The notes: generated by a model from the letters alone, not told the origin. A stretch of 64,000 nucleotides of DNA from Pseudoxanthomonas wuyuanensis (GCF_900215535.1 NZ_OCND01000003.1:131737-195736); one strand, 5' to 3'; numbered from the stretch's first letter, positions 8,421-18,985 are shown. Made by a program: numbers and translations.

Positions 8421-10046
8421 ATGAACCACCATCGCGATCGCCGCGGCCGCACCGTGGCCCCGGGCCTGCGCGCCGTGCTGGCGCTTGCCGCCTGGCTGGC
8501 GGGTGCCGCAGCGGCCAATGCCGAAATCGTCCAGGGACAGTTGCAACTGCATTGGGGCGATCCGGCACCGGCGACGGCCAGTCAGCGCAAGCCGGCGCTG
8601 CTGCTGGCGACGCTGGTCACCGACAGCGGCCGCCGCATCGCGCTGGATGCGGCGCAGGCGCGCCGGGCCGCCGGCGATCTGTACGCACTGTCCAACCGCC
8701 GGGTGGCGGTCGAATTCGCGGCGCCGGGCCGCGTCATGTCGCAGCAACGGGCGATCGCGGCGATCGTGCCTGCCGATCGCCTGTGGCAGGCGGCGCCGGC
8801 CATCGATGCCAGCGGGCGGGTGATGGCCGCGGCCACCGTGTCCGGCAATACCCGCTGGGTGACGCTGATGTGCAGGTTTGCCGATATCGCCACCGAGCAG
8901 AAGACGCTGAGCTTTTTCCAGTCGCAGTACGGCAATGCGGCCGGGCAGTTGGGCCACTACTGGAGCGAGGTGTCCTATGGCCAGATCGACCTGACCGGCA
9001 GCACTGCGCACGGCTGGTACGCGCTGCCGCAGCCGCGCTCGTTCTATGTCACCAAGGAGGGGGACAAGGACAAGGCCAACCTGAGCAAACTGTTCGAGGA
9101 TTGTTCGGCCGCTGCCGACCCGTTTGTCGATTTTGCCGGCGTGCAGGGCATCAACATGATGTTCAACGGCGATCTGGACGGCTATGCCTGGGGCGGCGGC
9201 AGCTGCGCCACGCTGGACGGTTCGCGCCGCTGCCTGCGGGTGACCTGGAACCCGCCATGGTCGTTCAACAATCTGGCGCCGCTGGCGCACGAGATGGGCC
9301 ATGGCTACGGACTGCCGCATTCGGACAATTCCGACGGCGACGACGATACCTACGACAATCCCTGGGACGTGATGAGCGACGGCTGGAGCAATGCCGTCCG
9401 CGATCCGACCTACGGTTCGCGGCCCAAGCACATCAACGTGCAGCAGCGCGACCGGCTGGGCTGGATGGCCGCGGCGCGCAAGCTGACCATTGCCGCCGGC
9501 AACGCCACCACCCGCCAGGTGCGGCTGGACTATGCCAGCCTGGCGGGTTCAACCAATACCCAGATGCTGATTCTGGCGATGCCGGCGCAGCCGGACCCGT
9601 ACCGGACCGTGGTCTATACGGTGGAGGCGCGCCGCCGCAGCGGCGACTACGAATCGGCCCTGGCTGGCGATGCGGTCATCATCCACCGGGTCGACGACAA
9701 CGGCACCGCCTTCAGCGTCGATGCCGATGCGCCGCCGGCCGACGTGTCCAACAACGAAGGTTCGATGTTCAAGGTCGGCGAGATCTGGCATACGCCCGAC
9801 CAGGCGCACTGGTTGCGCGTCGACGGCACCACCGCGACCGGCTTCCTGTTGACGGTTGGGCCCAAGCCGCGGGTGATGAGCAGTCCGTTGCCGGCGCTGC
9901 GTACGCCGGCGCCGGTCGGCGCCGCACCGCCGGCGTCGCCCTCGGCGCCGCTTTCGTCCGGGCGTACGTCGCGCGCGGCCGACAGCGGCGACTGCGCCGC
10001 CGGCAAGCCGCGCCGGGAGCGGATGAGTGCCTGCCAGCTGCGCTGA
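8421..10046 (+). CDS. Secreted M6-like metalloprotease
   Basis: 541 residues from ATG 8421, which begins a signal peptide (GLRAVLALAAWLAGAAAANA). The middle resembles M6 (immune-inhibitor-A-like) peptidases: LGHYWSEVSYGQIDLTG, GWYALPQPRSFYV. The zinc motif HEMGHGYGLPH gives His290, Glu291, His294 and His300, with a downstream Met (WDVMSDGW) that could be the Met-turn. The C-terminal part has a beta-rich stretch and an Ala/Pro-rich tail. The open frame extends upstream to 7884, but that part is antisense to the deaminase. Probably degrades extracellular proteins. Confidence 0.82.
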   Translation: MNHHRDRRGRTVAPGLRAVLALAAWLAGAAAANAEIVQGQLQLHWGDPAPATASQRKPALLLATLVTDSGRRIALDAAQARRAAGDLYALSNRRVAVEFAAPGRVMSQQRAIAAIVPADRLWQAAPAIDASGRVMAAATVSGNTRWVTLMCRFADIATEQKTLSFFQSQYGNAAGQLGHYWSEVSYGQIDLTGSTAHGWYALPQPRSFYVTKEGDKDKANLSKLFEDCSAAADPFVDFAGVQGINMMFNGDLDGYAWGGGSCATLDGSRRCLRVTWNPPWSFNNLAPLAHEMGHGYGLPHSDNSDGDDDTYDNPWDVMSDGWSNAVRDPTYGSRPKHINVQQRDRLGWMAAARKLTIAAGNATTRQVRLDYASLAGSTNTQMLILAMPAQPDPYRTVVYTVEARRRSGDYESALAGDAVIIHRVDDNGTAFSVDADAPPADVSNNEGSMFKVGEIWHTPDQAHWLRVDGTTATGFLLTVGPKPRVMSSPLPALRTPAPVGAAPPASPSAPLSSGRTSRAADSGDCAAGKPRRERMSACQLR

Positions 10047-10082
10047 ACGTCACGCCCGGCGCCGGGATGCGATAATCCCGGC

Positions 10083-10844
10083 ATGAGCGAATCCCCCTAC
10101 AAGACCGGTACCACCCATTTCGGTTTCCGCGACGTCGCGGCCAAGGACAAGCAGAAGCTGGTCGGCGAGGTATTCACCTCGGTGGCCGGCAACTACGACC
10201 TGATGAACGACCTGATGAGCCTGGGCATCCATCGGGTCTGGAAGCGCTATTTCGTCGGCACCTGCCAGGTCAAGCGCGGCGACCGCGTACTGGATCTGGC
10301 CGGCGGCACCGGCGACATCGCCGCGCTGCTGAAGGACCGGGTCGGCGAGTCGGGCGAAATCGTGCTGGGCGACATCAACGCCGGCATGCTGTCGGTCGGC
10401 CGCGACCGGCTGACCAACCGCGGCCTGGTCTCGGGTCTGGATTACGTGCAGTGCAATGCCGAAGCGCTGCCGTTCCCGGACAACAGCTTCGATCTGGTCA
10501 CCATTGCCTTCGGCCTGCGCAACGTCACCGACAAGCAAGCCGGCCTGCGCGAGATGTACCGCGTGCTCAAGGTGGGCGGGCAGGCGCGGGTGCTGGAATT
10601 CTCGGAAGTGACCGTGGACTGGTTCAAGCCGGTGTACGACTTCCATTCGTTCAAGATATTGCCTCGGCTGGGCCAGTTGTTCGCCAAGGACGCCGGCAGC
10701 TACCAGTACCTGGCCGAAAGCATCCGCAAGCACCCGCCGCAGGAAGCGCTGAAGGCCATGATGGACGAGGCCGGCTTTGCCCGCACCAGCTACAAGAACC
10801 TGTCCGCCGGCATCGTTGCGGTGCATACCGGCTACAAGGTGTAG
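10083..10844 (+). CDS. ubiE: Ubiquinone/menaquinone C-methyltransferase UbiE
   Basis: 253-residue SAM-dependent methyltransferase that methylates the quinone ring in ubiquinone (and, where made, menaquinone) synthesis. Family features: THFGFRDVAAKDKQKLV, VFTSVAGNYDLMNDLMS, SAM-binding DLAGGTGDIA, FGLRNVTDKQAGLREMYRVLKVGG and YQYLAESIRKHP. Length is normal. The stop codon TAG lies inside a GTAG-headed palindrome. Upstream is the M6-like protease (36-base gap). Confidence 0.96.
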   Translation: MSESPYKTGTTHFGFRDVAAKDKQKLVGEVFTSVAGNYDLMNDLMSLGIHRVWKRYFVGTCQVKRGDRVLDLAGGTGDIAALLKDRVGESGEIVLGDINAGMLSVGRDRLTNRGLVSGLDYVQCNAEALPFPDNSFDLVTIAFGLRNVTDKQAGLREMYRVLKVGGQARVLEFSEVTVDWFKPVYDFHSFKILPRLGQLFAKDAGSYQYLAESIRKHPPQEALKAMMDEAGFARTSYKNLSAGIVAVHTGYKV

Positions 10845-10862
10845 GGCGGGTCTCGACCCGCC
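10841..10862 (+). repeat. GTAG-headed REP-like palindrome at the ubiE stop
   Basis: GTAG followed by GGCGGGTC-TC-GACCCGCC. The TAG of GTAG is the ubiE stop codon. GTAG-headed palindromes are the REP type known in Stenotrophomonas and relatives; the stem may also act as a 3'-end structure. Confidence 0.5.
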
Positions 10863-10960
10863 GGCGGTGGCATTCATCGCTTCGGCAGCGCCGGGGATTT
10901 GCTGTTGCTTTGGCTGTTTGAAGAGCAACAGAAAATCGCCCTCAAATGCCTTTCAACCGC

Positions 10961-11075
10961 CGAACGGCGGGTCATCCCCCCTTTCCCAAAAGGGGGAGGT
11001 AAGAGCGGAGCATCTCTCGTTCCTCGTTCCTCGTTCCTCCGATTCCCGATTCCCGATTCCCGATTCCCGATTCCC
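10961..11075. repeat. Hairpin and heptamer tandem repeats upstream of the M1 aminopeptidase
   Basis: A short hairpin (CCCCCTTTCCC then AAAAGGGGGAGG, about 10977-10998) is followed by three tandem TCGTTCC heptamers (11017-11037) and five tandem GATTCCC heptamers (11041-11075). The TCGTTCC words are those of the purine/pyrimidine repeats elsewhere in the window; the GATTCCC words resemble the repeats in the 3' end of mrdA. Only pyrimidine-strand copies occur here. The rest of the 293-base ubiE-aminopeptidase gap shows no gene. Confidence 0.75.
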
Positions 11076-11137
11076 GGGTCCCCCACCCAGCCGCACAAGG
11101 TAAACTTGCAATTCCCCTGTAGTTGCTGGATCCCCTG

Positions 11138-13063
11138 ATGCGTTCCCTTCTGATGATGCTTTCCTGCGTCGCTGTGATGGCGGCCGGATGTTCCCGTGAG
11201 TCCGCACCCGCACCCGAGGCAAAACCCGCTGCAGCCCCTGTTGCGAGCGAGAAAAAAATGACCCGCAGCCACGACGAGAGCTCGTACGCCGAGCCGGAGA
11301 AGGTCGTCATCCAGGATCTGGCCCTGGATCTGGCCGTGGATTTCGACAACCGCCAGCTGGCCGGCACCGCCACCTATACGCTGGACTGGAAGGACAAGGA
11401 CAACAAACAGCTGCTGCTGGACACCCGCGATCTGGCCATCGAAAAAGTCGAGTCGCTGGACATGGGCGGAGTCTGGGAACCGCTGGAGTACGCGCTGGCC
11501 GAGGCCGACCCGATTCACGGCAGCAAGCTGAGCATCCAGGTCCCGCTGCAGAATCCGCAGGTGCGGGTGAGCTACAAGACCTCGCCGCAGGCCTCGGGCC
11601 TGCAGTGGCTGGAACCGGCGATGACCGAAGGCAAGCAGTTGCCCTTCATGTTCAGCCAGTCGCAGGCCATCCATGCGCGCAGCTGGGTGCCGCTGCAGGA
11701 CACTCCCAGCGTGCGTTTCACCTACAGTGCGCATGTGACCTCGCGCCCGGACGTGATGGTGCTGATGAGCGCCGACAACGACCCGGCGGCGCCGCGCGAC
11801 GGCGACTACCGCTTCAAGATGCCGCAACCGATTCCGTCCTACCTGCTGGCCATCGCCGCCGGCGATCTGGTGTTCAAGCCGATTTCCGCGCGCAGCGGCG
11901 TCTGGGCCGAGCCGGCCATGGTCGACAAGGCGGTCAAGGAATTCGAAGACACCGAGAAGATGATCGCCACCACCGAAAAGCTGTACGGGCCCTACCGCTG
12001 GGAGCGCTACGACATGCTGGTGCTGCCGCCGTCGTTCCCGTTCGGCGGCATGGAGAACCCGCGGCTGAGCTTCATCACCCCGACCGTGATCGTCGGCGAC
12101 AAGTCGCTGGTATCGCTGATCGCCCACGAGCTGGCGCACAGCTGGTCGGGCAATCTGGTGACCAACGCCAGCTGGAAGGACATCTGGCTGAATGAAGGTT
12201 TCACCACCTATGTGCAGGACCGCATCACCGAGTCGCTGTACGGCGCCGAGATGGCGGAGGCGGAGCGGCAGATCGATCAGACCGATCTGCTGAACGACAT
12301 CAAGGGCATGAGCCCGGCCGATCAGGCGCTGGCGCTGCCGGCGTTGACCGATCGCGATCCGGACGAGTCGCTGAGCCAGGTGGCCTACGTCAAGGGCGCA
12401 TGGTTCCTGCAGTTCCTGGAGGAGCGTTTTGGCCGTGCGGTGTTCGATCCGTTCCTGCGCGGCTGGTTCGACGACCACGCTTTCCAGAGCGCCAACACCG
12501 ATCAGTTCGTCGCCTACCTGCGCAAGAACCTGCTGCCGAAGAACCCCAACGCGGTGACCGAGGCCGAACTCGATGCCTGGCTGATCCAGCCGGGCATTCC
12601 GTCCTTCGCCACGCCCGCGCGTTCGCGTAGCCTGGCCAATACCGATACCGCACGCATCGCCTGGCTGGGCAGCGGCAAGCTGCCCAGCAACCAGGTCACC
12701 GCCGAGTGGAGCACCCAGCAATGGAGCAACTTCATCAAGGGCCTGGGCGAGAAGCTGAGCGTCGAACAACTGGCGCAGCTGGATGCGGCCTACAAGTTCA
12801 CCGGCACCCAGAACGGCGAAATCGCGATGCGCTGGTATCCGCTGGCGGTGCGCAGCGGCTACCTCGAAGCGATGCCAGCGCTCGGCGAATTCATCCAGCG
12901 GGTCGGCCGCCGCAAGCTGATCCTGCCGATCTATGAGGAACTGGCGAAAACGCCCGAAGGCCTGGCTTTCGCCCGGGAAGTCTTTGCGCGGGCGCGGCCG
13001 GGCTACCACCCGATCACCACCGCGTCGGTGGAAGCCGTACTGGCCAAGGCGGAAGCCCGGTAA
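11138..13063 (+). CDS. M1-family aminopeptidase, lipoprotein (LTA4-hydrolase-like)
   Basis: 641 residues from ATG 11138, with a lipoprotein signal (LLMMLSCVAVMAAGC). Zinc aminopeptidase hallmarks are present: exopeptidase motif GGMENPRLSF, and HELAH at 330-334 with Glu353, the HExxH-x18-E arrangement. The C-terminal third (LSVEQLAQLDAAYKF, EIAMRWYPLAVRSGYLEAM) matches the helical domain of leukotriene-A4-hydrolase-like bacterial aminopeptidases. Probably trims peptides in the periplasm. An ATG at 11123 would add five residues before the signal. The alpha/beta hydrolase starts 2 bases after the stop, so the two are co-transcribed. Confidence 0.93.
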   Translation: MRSLLMMLSCVAVMAAGCSRESAPAPEAKPAAAPVASEKKMTRSHDESSYAEPEKVVIQDLALDLAVDFDNRQLAGTATYTLDWKDKDNKQLLLDTRDLAIEKVESLDMGGVWEPLEYALAEADPIHGSKLSIQVPLQNPQVRVSYKTSPQASGLQWLEPAMTEGKQLPFMFSQSQAIHARSWVPLQDTPSVRFTYSAHVTSRPDVMVLMSADNDPAAPRDGDYRFKMPQPIPSYLLAIAAGDLVFKPISARSGVWAEPAMVDKAVKEFEDTEKMIATTEKLYGPYRWERYDMLVLPPSFPFGGMENPRLSFITPTVIVGDKSLVSLIAHELAHSWSGNLVTNASWKDIWLNEGFTTYVQDRITESLYGAEMAEAERQIDQTDLLNDIKGMSPADQALALPALTDRDPDESLSQVAYVKGAWFLQFLEERFGRAVFDPFLRGWFDDHAFQSANTDQFVAYLRKNLLPKNPNAVTEAELDAWLIQPGIPSFATPARSRSLANTDTARIAWLGSGKLPSNQVTAEWSTQQWSNFIKGLGEKLSVEQLAQLDAAYKFTGTQNGEIAMRWYPLAVRSGYLEAMPALGEFIQRVGRRKLILPIYEELAKTPEGLAFAREVFARARPGYHPITTASVEAVLAKAEAR

Positions 13064-13065
13064 CC

Positions 13066-14046
13066 ATGCCGGGCGTGCGCCGCATCGTGAAGACGGTCGC
13101 CGCGCTGGCGGCCGTTTTCGTGGTGCTGTCGGCGTTGTGGTTGTGGCGGGATCCGATGCTGCTGGTGCGCGCGGATTTTGCCCGCCAGCGCATTGCCGCC
13201 GGCCTGTCGCTCGAACGGCTCCAGGCCGGCGATCACCGCTGGGTCTATGCCGAACGCAAGGCTGCAAAGGCCGGCGCGCCCACGCTGGTGATGATCCACG
13301 GCTTTACCGGCAGCAAGGAAAACTGGTACCCGCTGGCGCAGCGGTTGAGTGGCGACTACCGGCTGGTGATTCCGGATTTGCCCGGCTGGGGCGCCAGCGA
13401 ACGCCAGGCCGATGCCGACTACGGCTTTGTTGCGCAGAGCGCACGGCTGTCGGCATTCCTTGCCGCGCTGGCGCGGGAACCGGGCAGCCCGCTGGTATTG
13501 CTGGGGCATTCGATGGGCGGCGGCATCGCCGCGCTGACCGCGGCCGATCATCCGCAGCAGGTGGACCGGCTGGGCCTGTTCGACGCGGCCGGGGTGCGCT
13601 TTGCCGACAACCGTTTCGGGACCGAGGTGCTGGCCGGGAAGAACCCGTTTGCCGTCCGCGACCAAGCGTCGCTGCAGCGCTATCTCGACACCGTATTTCA
13701 CGACGATGCGGCCAAGCCGTCGATTCCGTGGCCGGCGTCGACGGCGGTGATCGGCTGGCGCAAGCGGCAGGCGGTCTTCGAGCAAGAGGTGTTGGACCGC
13801 ATCGGCCGCAGCGAAGAGCGCTTCCTGCCCGGCGACCGGGCGGCATCCATCGGCCAACCGACGCTGCTGCTGTGGTGCCGGCAGGACGCGGTCATCGACC
13901 CCAGCGCAATGGCGCTTTACGCTGAGCGGATACCGCAGGCGTTCCAGGTGATGCTGGACGGGTGCGGACACATGTCCATCATGGAGCGCCCGCAGGACGT
14001 GGCGGAGGCGGTCCGGTACCTGGTTGCAGAAGGAGAAACCCGATGA
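13066..14046 (+). CDS. Membrane-anchored alpha/beta hydrolase
   Basis: 326 residues with an N-terminal membrane anchor (VAALAAVFVVLSALWLW). Alpha/beta-hydrolase core: oxyanion region MIHGFTGSKENW, nucleophile elbow GHSMGG with Ser149, Asp274 (WCRQDAVIDP) and His302 (CGHMSIMERP). Overall similar to bacterial lipases/esterases and monoacylglycerol-lipase-like proteins; the substrate is not predictable. It starts 2 bases after the M1 aminopeptidase stop and overlaps the next gene's ATG (ATGA at 14043-14046). Confidence 0.88.
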   Translation: MPGVRRIVKTVAALAAVFVVLSALWLWRDPMLLVRADFARQRIAAGLSLERLQAGDHRWVYAERKAAKAGAPTLVMIHGFTGSKENWYPLAQRLSGDYRLVIPDLPGWGASERQADADYGFVAQSARLSAFLAALAREPGSPLVLLGHSMGGGIAALTAADHPQQVDRLGLFDAAGVRFADNRFGTEVLAGKNPFAVRDQASLQRYLDTVFHDDAAKPSIPWPASTAVIGWRKRQAVFEQEVLDRIGRSEERFLPGDRAASIGQPTLLLWCRQDAVIDPSAMALYAERIPQAFQVMLDGCGHMSIMERPQDVAEAVRYLVAEGETR

Positions 14047-14768
14047 AATCCCAAGCCCTGATGCTCGGTTGCCTGCTGGCGCTGGCCGGTTGCGGCGATC
14101 GCGAAGCGCAGCAGCGCGCCGCGGCCGAAGCCGCGGCGCAAGCCAAGGAACAGGCTGCCGAGGCGCTGGCGGCCGAATACGACCGCGCCGTGGTGTCCAC
14201 CAACTGGGAACTGGCGCGCGTGCACGGCACCGCGTTGCTGGAACAGTATCCCGACAGCGCAGCGGCCGCGCGCATCGAGCCAGGCTTCGAGGAGGTCAAG
14301 GCCAAGGGCCAGGCCGCGCGCGAACAGCGGCGGATGGAAGCATTGTGGGACTACGCGCAGGTCGTCACCGATGGCGGCACCCAGCGCTCGGCGGCGATCT
14401 ACAGCAAGGAGACGGTGGATGTGGACGGCAGCGGCGCCAAGCCGGTGCAGCTGGTGTTCCGCGACCATCCCAAGTGGAAGCGCAGCAGCTACCTGGTGCT
14501 GCAGGCTGGCGATTTCGCCAAGGCCTGCTACCGCAGCTGCACTGTCACCGTGACCGTCGATGACGCTGCGCCCAGGCGGATGAGCGCCAACCGGCCGGAC
14601 ACCGACGAAGCCACCGCCATGTTCATCGACGACGACAAGGCGCTGTGGCGCCTGCTGCGCAAAGCCCGGGTGGTGTCGATCGAATTCCCGGTCAAGGCCG
14701 GCGGCACCCGCACCGCGGCGTTCGAGACCGGCGGCCTGGACGGATCGCAGATGCCGGGCTGGGACTAG
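14043..14768 (+). CDS. Hypothetical lipoprotein with coiled-coil segment
   Basis: 241 residues. Lipobox LALAGC with Cys about residue 18, then an Ala/Glu/Gln-rich segment (EAQQRAAAEAAAQAKEQAAE) likely to form a helix or coiled coil, then a mixed domain with DYAQVVTDGGTQRSAAIYS, KWKRSSYLVLQAGDF and VVSIEFPVKAGGTRTAAF. I recognise no family. The ATG overlaps the stop of the alpha/beta hydrolase, making it the third gene of an aminopeptidase-hydrolase-lipoprotein operon. Confidence 0.75.
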   Translation: MKSQALMLGCLLALAGCGDREAQQRAAAEAAAQAKEQAAEALAAEYDRAVVSTNWELARVHGTALLEQYPDSAAAARIEPGFEEVKAKGQAAREQRRMEALWDYAQVVTDGGTQRSAAIYSKETVDVDGSGAKPVQLVFRDHPKWKRSSYLVLQAGDFAKACYRSCTVTVTVDDAAPRRMSANRPDTDEATAMFIDDDKALWRLLRKARVVSIEFPVKAGGTRTAAFETGGLDGSQMPGWD

Positions 14769-14824
14769 GACGGGGCACCCTGCTGCCAGCTAGCGACGAA
14801 AATAGGGGCATGTGAGGCTTCCTT

Positions 14825-14847
14825 GTGGGAGCGACGCCAGTCGCGAC
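14825..14847 (+). repeat. REP element (single)
   Basis: GTGGGAGCGACGCCAGTCGC and three more bases; GCGAC/GTCGC stem. Same family as the paired copies at 27841/27974 and 35817/35926. It lies between two convergent genes. The family is typical of Xanthomonadaceae REPs normally moved by RAYT transposases; no RAYT gene is present here. Confidence 0.75.
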
Positions 14848-14908
14848 GGGGCACTACCGGCAACCCGTCACGACTTGCCAGCCGTTCGGCTGTTGAATGC
14901 CGTTGCGC

Positions 14909-15322
14909 CTACACCAGCCTTTCGGCGCTGCCAGGTCGGTGCGCCAGCGCAATCGCGCCAGCGATGGCGAACGCAGCCACGGCCACGGCCTGCACCAGCA
15001 CGAACACGATCCCCAAAACGGTCGGCGACACCCAGCCGCCGGCCAGCAGCAGCACGCAGTCGAACGCGTACAGCGCATTGAGCGCGGCGACCAGCCAGCC
15101 GGAGCGATAACCGGGCTTGCGTGCCAACCATGCGATCCACACCACATAGGGCAGCAGGGCCAGGCCGACGACACGCAACAGATCGGCCGGCAGCGCGGTC
15201 AATGCGGCCAGTGGCGCGGCGGCGACGGCCATGGCAAGCGCGGTGACGCCGGTGACGCCGGCATCGACGAGCAGTACGCCGCGCAGCAGGGCAGGGCGGG
15301 CAATGGCAGGGGCGGTGTGCAT
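14909..15322 (-). CDS. Small integral membrane protein
   Basis: 137 residues with about four predicted transmembrane helices (LLRGVLLVDAGVTGVTALAM, LLRVVGLALLPYVVWIAWLA, GWLVAALNALYAFDCVLLLA, VLGIVFVLVQAVAVAAFAIA). I recognise no named family. Divergent from the XRE regulator across a 108-base gap with a perfect palindrome, so it is the likely regulated target. Confidence 0.75.
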   Translation of the reverse strand: MHTAPAIARPALLRGVLLVDAGVTGVTALAMAVAAAPLAALTALPADLLRVVGLALLPYVVWIAWLARKPGYRSGWLVAALNALYAFDCVLLLAGGWVSPTVLGIVFVLVQAVAVAAFAIAGAIALAHRPGSAERLV

Positions 15323-15380
15323 GGCGATTCTCCTGGTTGGGTTCGACGCCAATGCTGGGGGACGGTTTGCGCAGCGTCGA

Positions 15381-15395
15381 TTACCTGGCAGGTAA
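15381..15395. promoter_or_regulatory. Perfect palindrome, likely XRE operator
   Basis: TTACCTG-G-CAGGTAA, a perfect 15-bp dyad located 36 bases before the XRE gene and 59 bases before the divergent membrane protein gene. The position fits autoregulation plus control of the neighbour. Confidence 0.6.
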
Positions 15396-15430
15396 GGCCG
15401 GCAACGGCGGATTGGTGCTACCGTCCCGGC

Positions 15431-16231
15431 ATGCAACGACAAGCCACCACCGGCGAGCTGCTGCGCGACTGGCGCCAGCGTCGCCGCATGACCCAGTTGG
15501 ACCTGGCCGACAGCGCCGGCGTCTCCACCCGCCACGTCAGCTTTATCGAAACCGGGCGTTCGCTGCCCAGCCGCAGCATGCTGCTCAAGCTCGGCGCACT
15601 GCTGGATGTGCCGCTGCGCGAGAGGAATACGCTGATGATCTCCGCCGGTTACGCGCCGATGTACCGCGAACACCGCCTGGACGAAGCGGAGATGTCGGCC
15701 GCGCGCGAGGCCATCGAGCGGCTGCTGTCGGCGCATGAGCCTTACCCGGCGCTGGCGGTGGACCGGCATTGGCAACTGGTCACCGCCAACCGTGCCGCGC
15801 AGGCGCTGCTGGCCGGTCTGCCCGAAAGCCTGTTGCAGCCGCCGTTGAACGTGCTGCGGGTGAGCCTGCACCCGCAGGGACTGGCATCGCGCATCGACAA
15901 CCTGCCCGAATGGCGCGCGCATGTTTTCGAGCGGTTGCGCCATCAGTACGCCACGACCACCGACCCGCAACTGGCCCAGCTGTTGGCGGAACTGCAAGCC
16001 TATCCGGGCGGCGAAGCGCCGATGGCGGCCGACGCCCGCGCCGCCGGCGGCATCGTGGTGCCGCTGCGGCTGCGCCTGGATCGGACGCAGGTACTGTCCT
16101 TTCTCAGCACCACCACCGTGTTCGGCACCCCGCGCGACATCACCCTGGCCGAACTGGCGATCGAATCGTTCTTCCCGGCCGATGCGCAAACCGCGGCGCT
16201 GCTGCGGGCAATGGCCGAACCAGGCGATTGA
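15431..16231 (+). CDS. XRE-family regulator with MmyB-like ligand-binding domain
   Basis: 266 residues. N-terminal lambda-repressor-type helix-turn-helix (LLRDWRQRRRMTQLDLADSAGVSTRHVSFIETG is split by family convention; key part MTQLDLADSAGVSTRHVSF). Then an MmyB-like PAS-type ligand-binding domain (YPALAVDRHWQLVTANRAAQ). This two-domain arrangement is widespread in proteobacteria and usually regulates an adjacent divergent gene. Ligand unknown. Confidence 0.87.
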   Translation: MQRQATTGELLRDWRQRRRMTQLDLADSAGVSTRHVSFIETGRSLPSRSMLLKLGALLDVPLRERNTLMISAGYAPMYREHRLDEAEMSAAREAIERLLSAHEPYPALAVDRHWQLVTANRAAQALLAGLPESLLQPPLNVLRVSLHPQGLASRIDNLPEWRAHVFERLRHQYATTTDPQLAQLLAELQAYPGGEAPMAADARAAGGIVVPLRLRLDRTQVLSFLSTTTVFGTPRDITLAELAIESFFPADAQTAALLRAMAEPGD

Positions 16232-16271
16232 ATGCCTGGCCTGTGGGCGAGCCTGGCCCGCCGCCTACAAC

Positions 16272-16609
16272 GCGTAGCCGAACTGCTGCTTGAACTGCTC
16301 GTTGAACTCGTCGAAGTCGAAGCGCGCGCCGAGTGGAGGCAAGGGCGCCCGCCATTCCGGCGCCGTCGCCACGGCAGGGGTTCCACCCGCCTACCAAGCT
16401 GTTGGCCTATAGCGCGTAGCCGAACTGCTGCTTGAACTGCTCGTTGAATTCGTCGAAGTCGAAGCGCGCGCCGAGTGGAGGCAAGGGCGCCCGCCATTCC
16501 GGCGCCGTCGCCACGGCAGGGGTTCCACCCGCCTACCAAGCTGTTGGCCTATAGCGCGTAGCCGAACTGCTGCTTGAACTGCTCGTTGAATTCGTCGAAG
16601 TCGAAGCGC
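16272..16609. repeat. 142-bp tandem repeats carrying the 3' end of the kinase gene
   Basis: Two 142-bp units, 16272-16413 and 16414-16555, differ at one base (C versus T). The first 54 bases of each unit also match the true 3' end of the kinase gene at 16556-16609. On the minus strand each unit would encode the kinase C-terminus FDFDEFNEQFKQQFGYAL with a TAG stop. The other 88 bases are a spacer. The outermost copy ends TTGTAG, the inner ones CTATAG, which suggests the outer copy keeps the original gene end. Confidence 0.9.
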
Positions 16610-17481
16610 TGATTCTGCGTCCCGGGGTGCTCGACCTTCAGCGCTCCCATCAGATTGCCCATCCGTCCGATCGTCAGCCAGTCGTAGCCTTTCTCGATGC
16701 CGAAGATCAGCCCGGCGCGGAAGGCGTCGCCGCAGCCGGTCGGGTCGGTGACGCGGCGCTCGTGCGCCGGCGGGATGTCGTAGCTCTTGTCGGGGGTGTG
16801 GATCTGCGAGCCATGCGGGCCGCGGGTGGTGATGTAGGCCTTCACGCGCTTGACGATGTCGGCCTCGCTCCAGCCAGTGCGTTCCTGCAGCAGGTTGGAC
16901 TCGTAGTCGTTGACGGTGACGTACTGGGCCAGCTCGATGAAGTTGCGCAGTTCCTCGCCGTTGAACAGCGGCATCGCCTGGCCGGGGTCGAAAATGAACG
17001 GAATGCCGGCCTCGGCGAACTCGGCGGCGTTCTGCAGCATGCCTTCGCGCCCGTCCGGGCTGACGATGCCGAAGGTGACGCCGGCCACGTCCTTCACATG
17101 ATTCTCGTAGCTGCGCATCATCGCGCCGGGGTGGAAGGCGGTGATCTGGTTGTTGTCGTGGTCGGTGGTGATGAAGGCCTGCGGGGTGAACAGCTCATCG
17201 ATCACCTTGACCTGGCTCATGTCGATGCCCTGCTCGGCGAACCATTCGCGGTACGGGCCGAAATCCTGGCCGACGGTGGCCATCGGGATCGGTTCGCCGC
17301 CCAGCAGCTTCAGGTTGTAGGCGATATTGCCGGCGCAGCCGCCGAACTCGCGGCGCATCCGCGGGACCAGGAACGACACATTCAGGATGTGGACCTTGTC
17401 CGGCAGGATGTGGTTCTTGAACTGGTCCGGGAACACCATGATGGTGTCGTAGGCAAGGGAACCACAGATCAGTGCGGACAT
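16549..17481 (-). CDS. PfkB-family carbohydrate/nucleoside kinase
   Basis: 310 residues. Ribokinase-fold kinase: N-terminal ALICGSLAYDTIMVF, substrate motif FGGCAGNIAYNLKLLGG and the C-terminal PfkB signature DPTGCGDAFRAG with the catalytic Asp in TGCGDAF. Related proteins are often annotated as adenosine kinase, but the substrate is not certain. Start 17481 is chosen because it begins directly with the first beta strand; the frame is open to 17658. The 3' end is followed by two tandem copies of its own last 54 bases. Confidence 0.87.
   Translation of the reverse strand: MSALICGSLAYDTIMVFPDQFKNHILPDKVHILNVSFLVPRMRREFGGCAGNIAYNLKLLGGEPIPMATVGQDFGPYREWFAEQGIDMSQVKVIDELFTPQAFITTDHDNNQITAFHPGAMMRSYENHVKDVAGVTFGIVSPDGREGMLQNAAEFAEAGIPFIFDPGQAMPLFNGEELRNFIELAQYVTVNDYESNLLQERTGWSEADIVKRVKAYITTRGPHGSQIHTPDKSYDIPPAHERRVTDPTGCGDAFRAGLIFGIEKGYDWLTIGRMGNLMGALKVEHPGTQNQRFDFDEFNEQFKQQFGYAL

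Positions 17482-18985
<1,504 letters not shown>

Noticed and set aside
16272..16609. Diversity-generating retroelement at the kinase 3' end
   Set aside because: The copies differ by one C/T change, not at adenines, and no reverse transcriptase gene is near.
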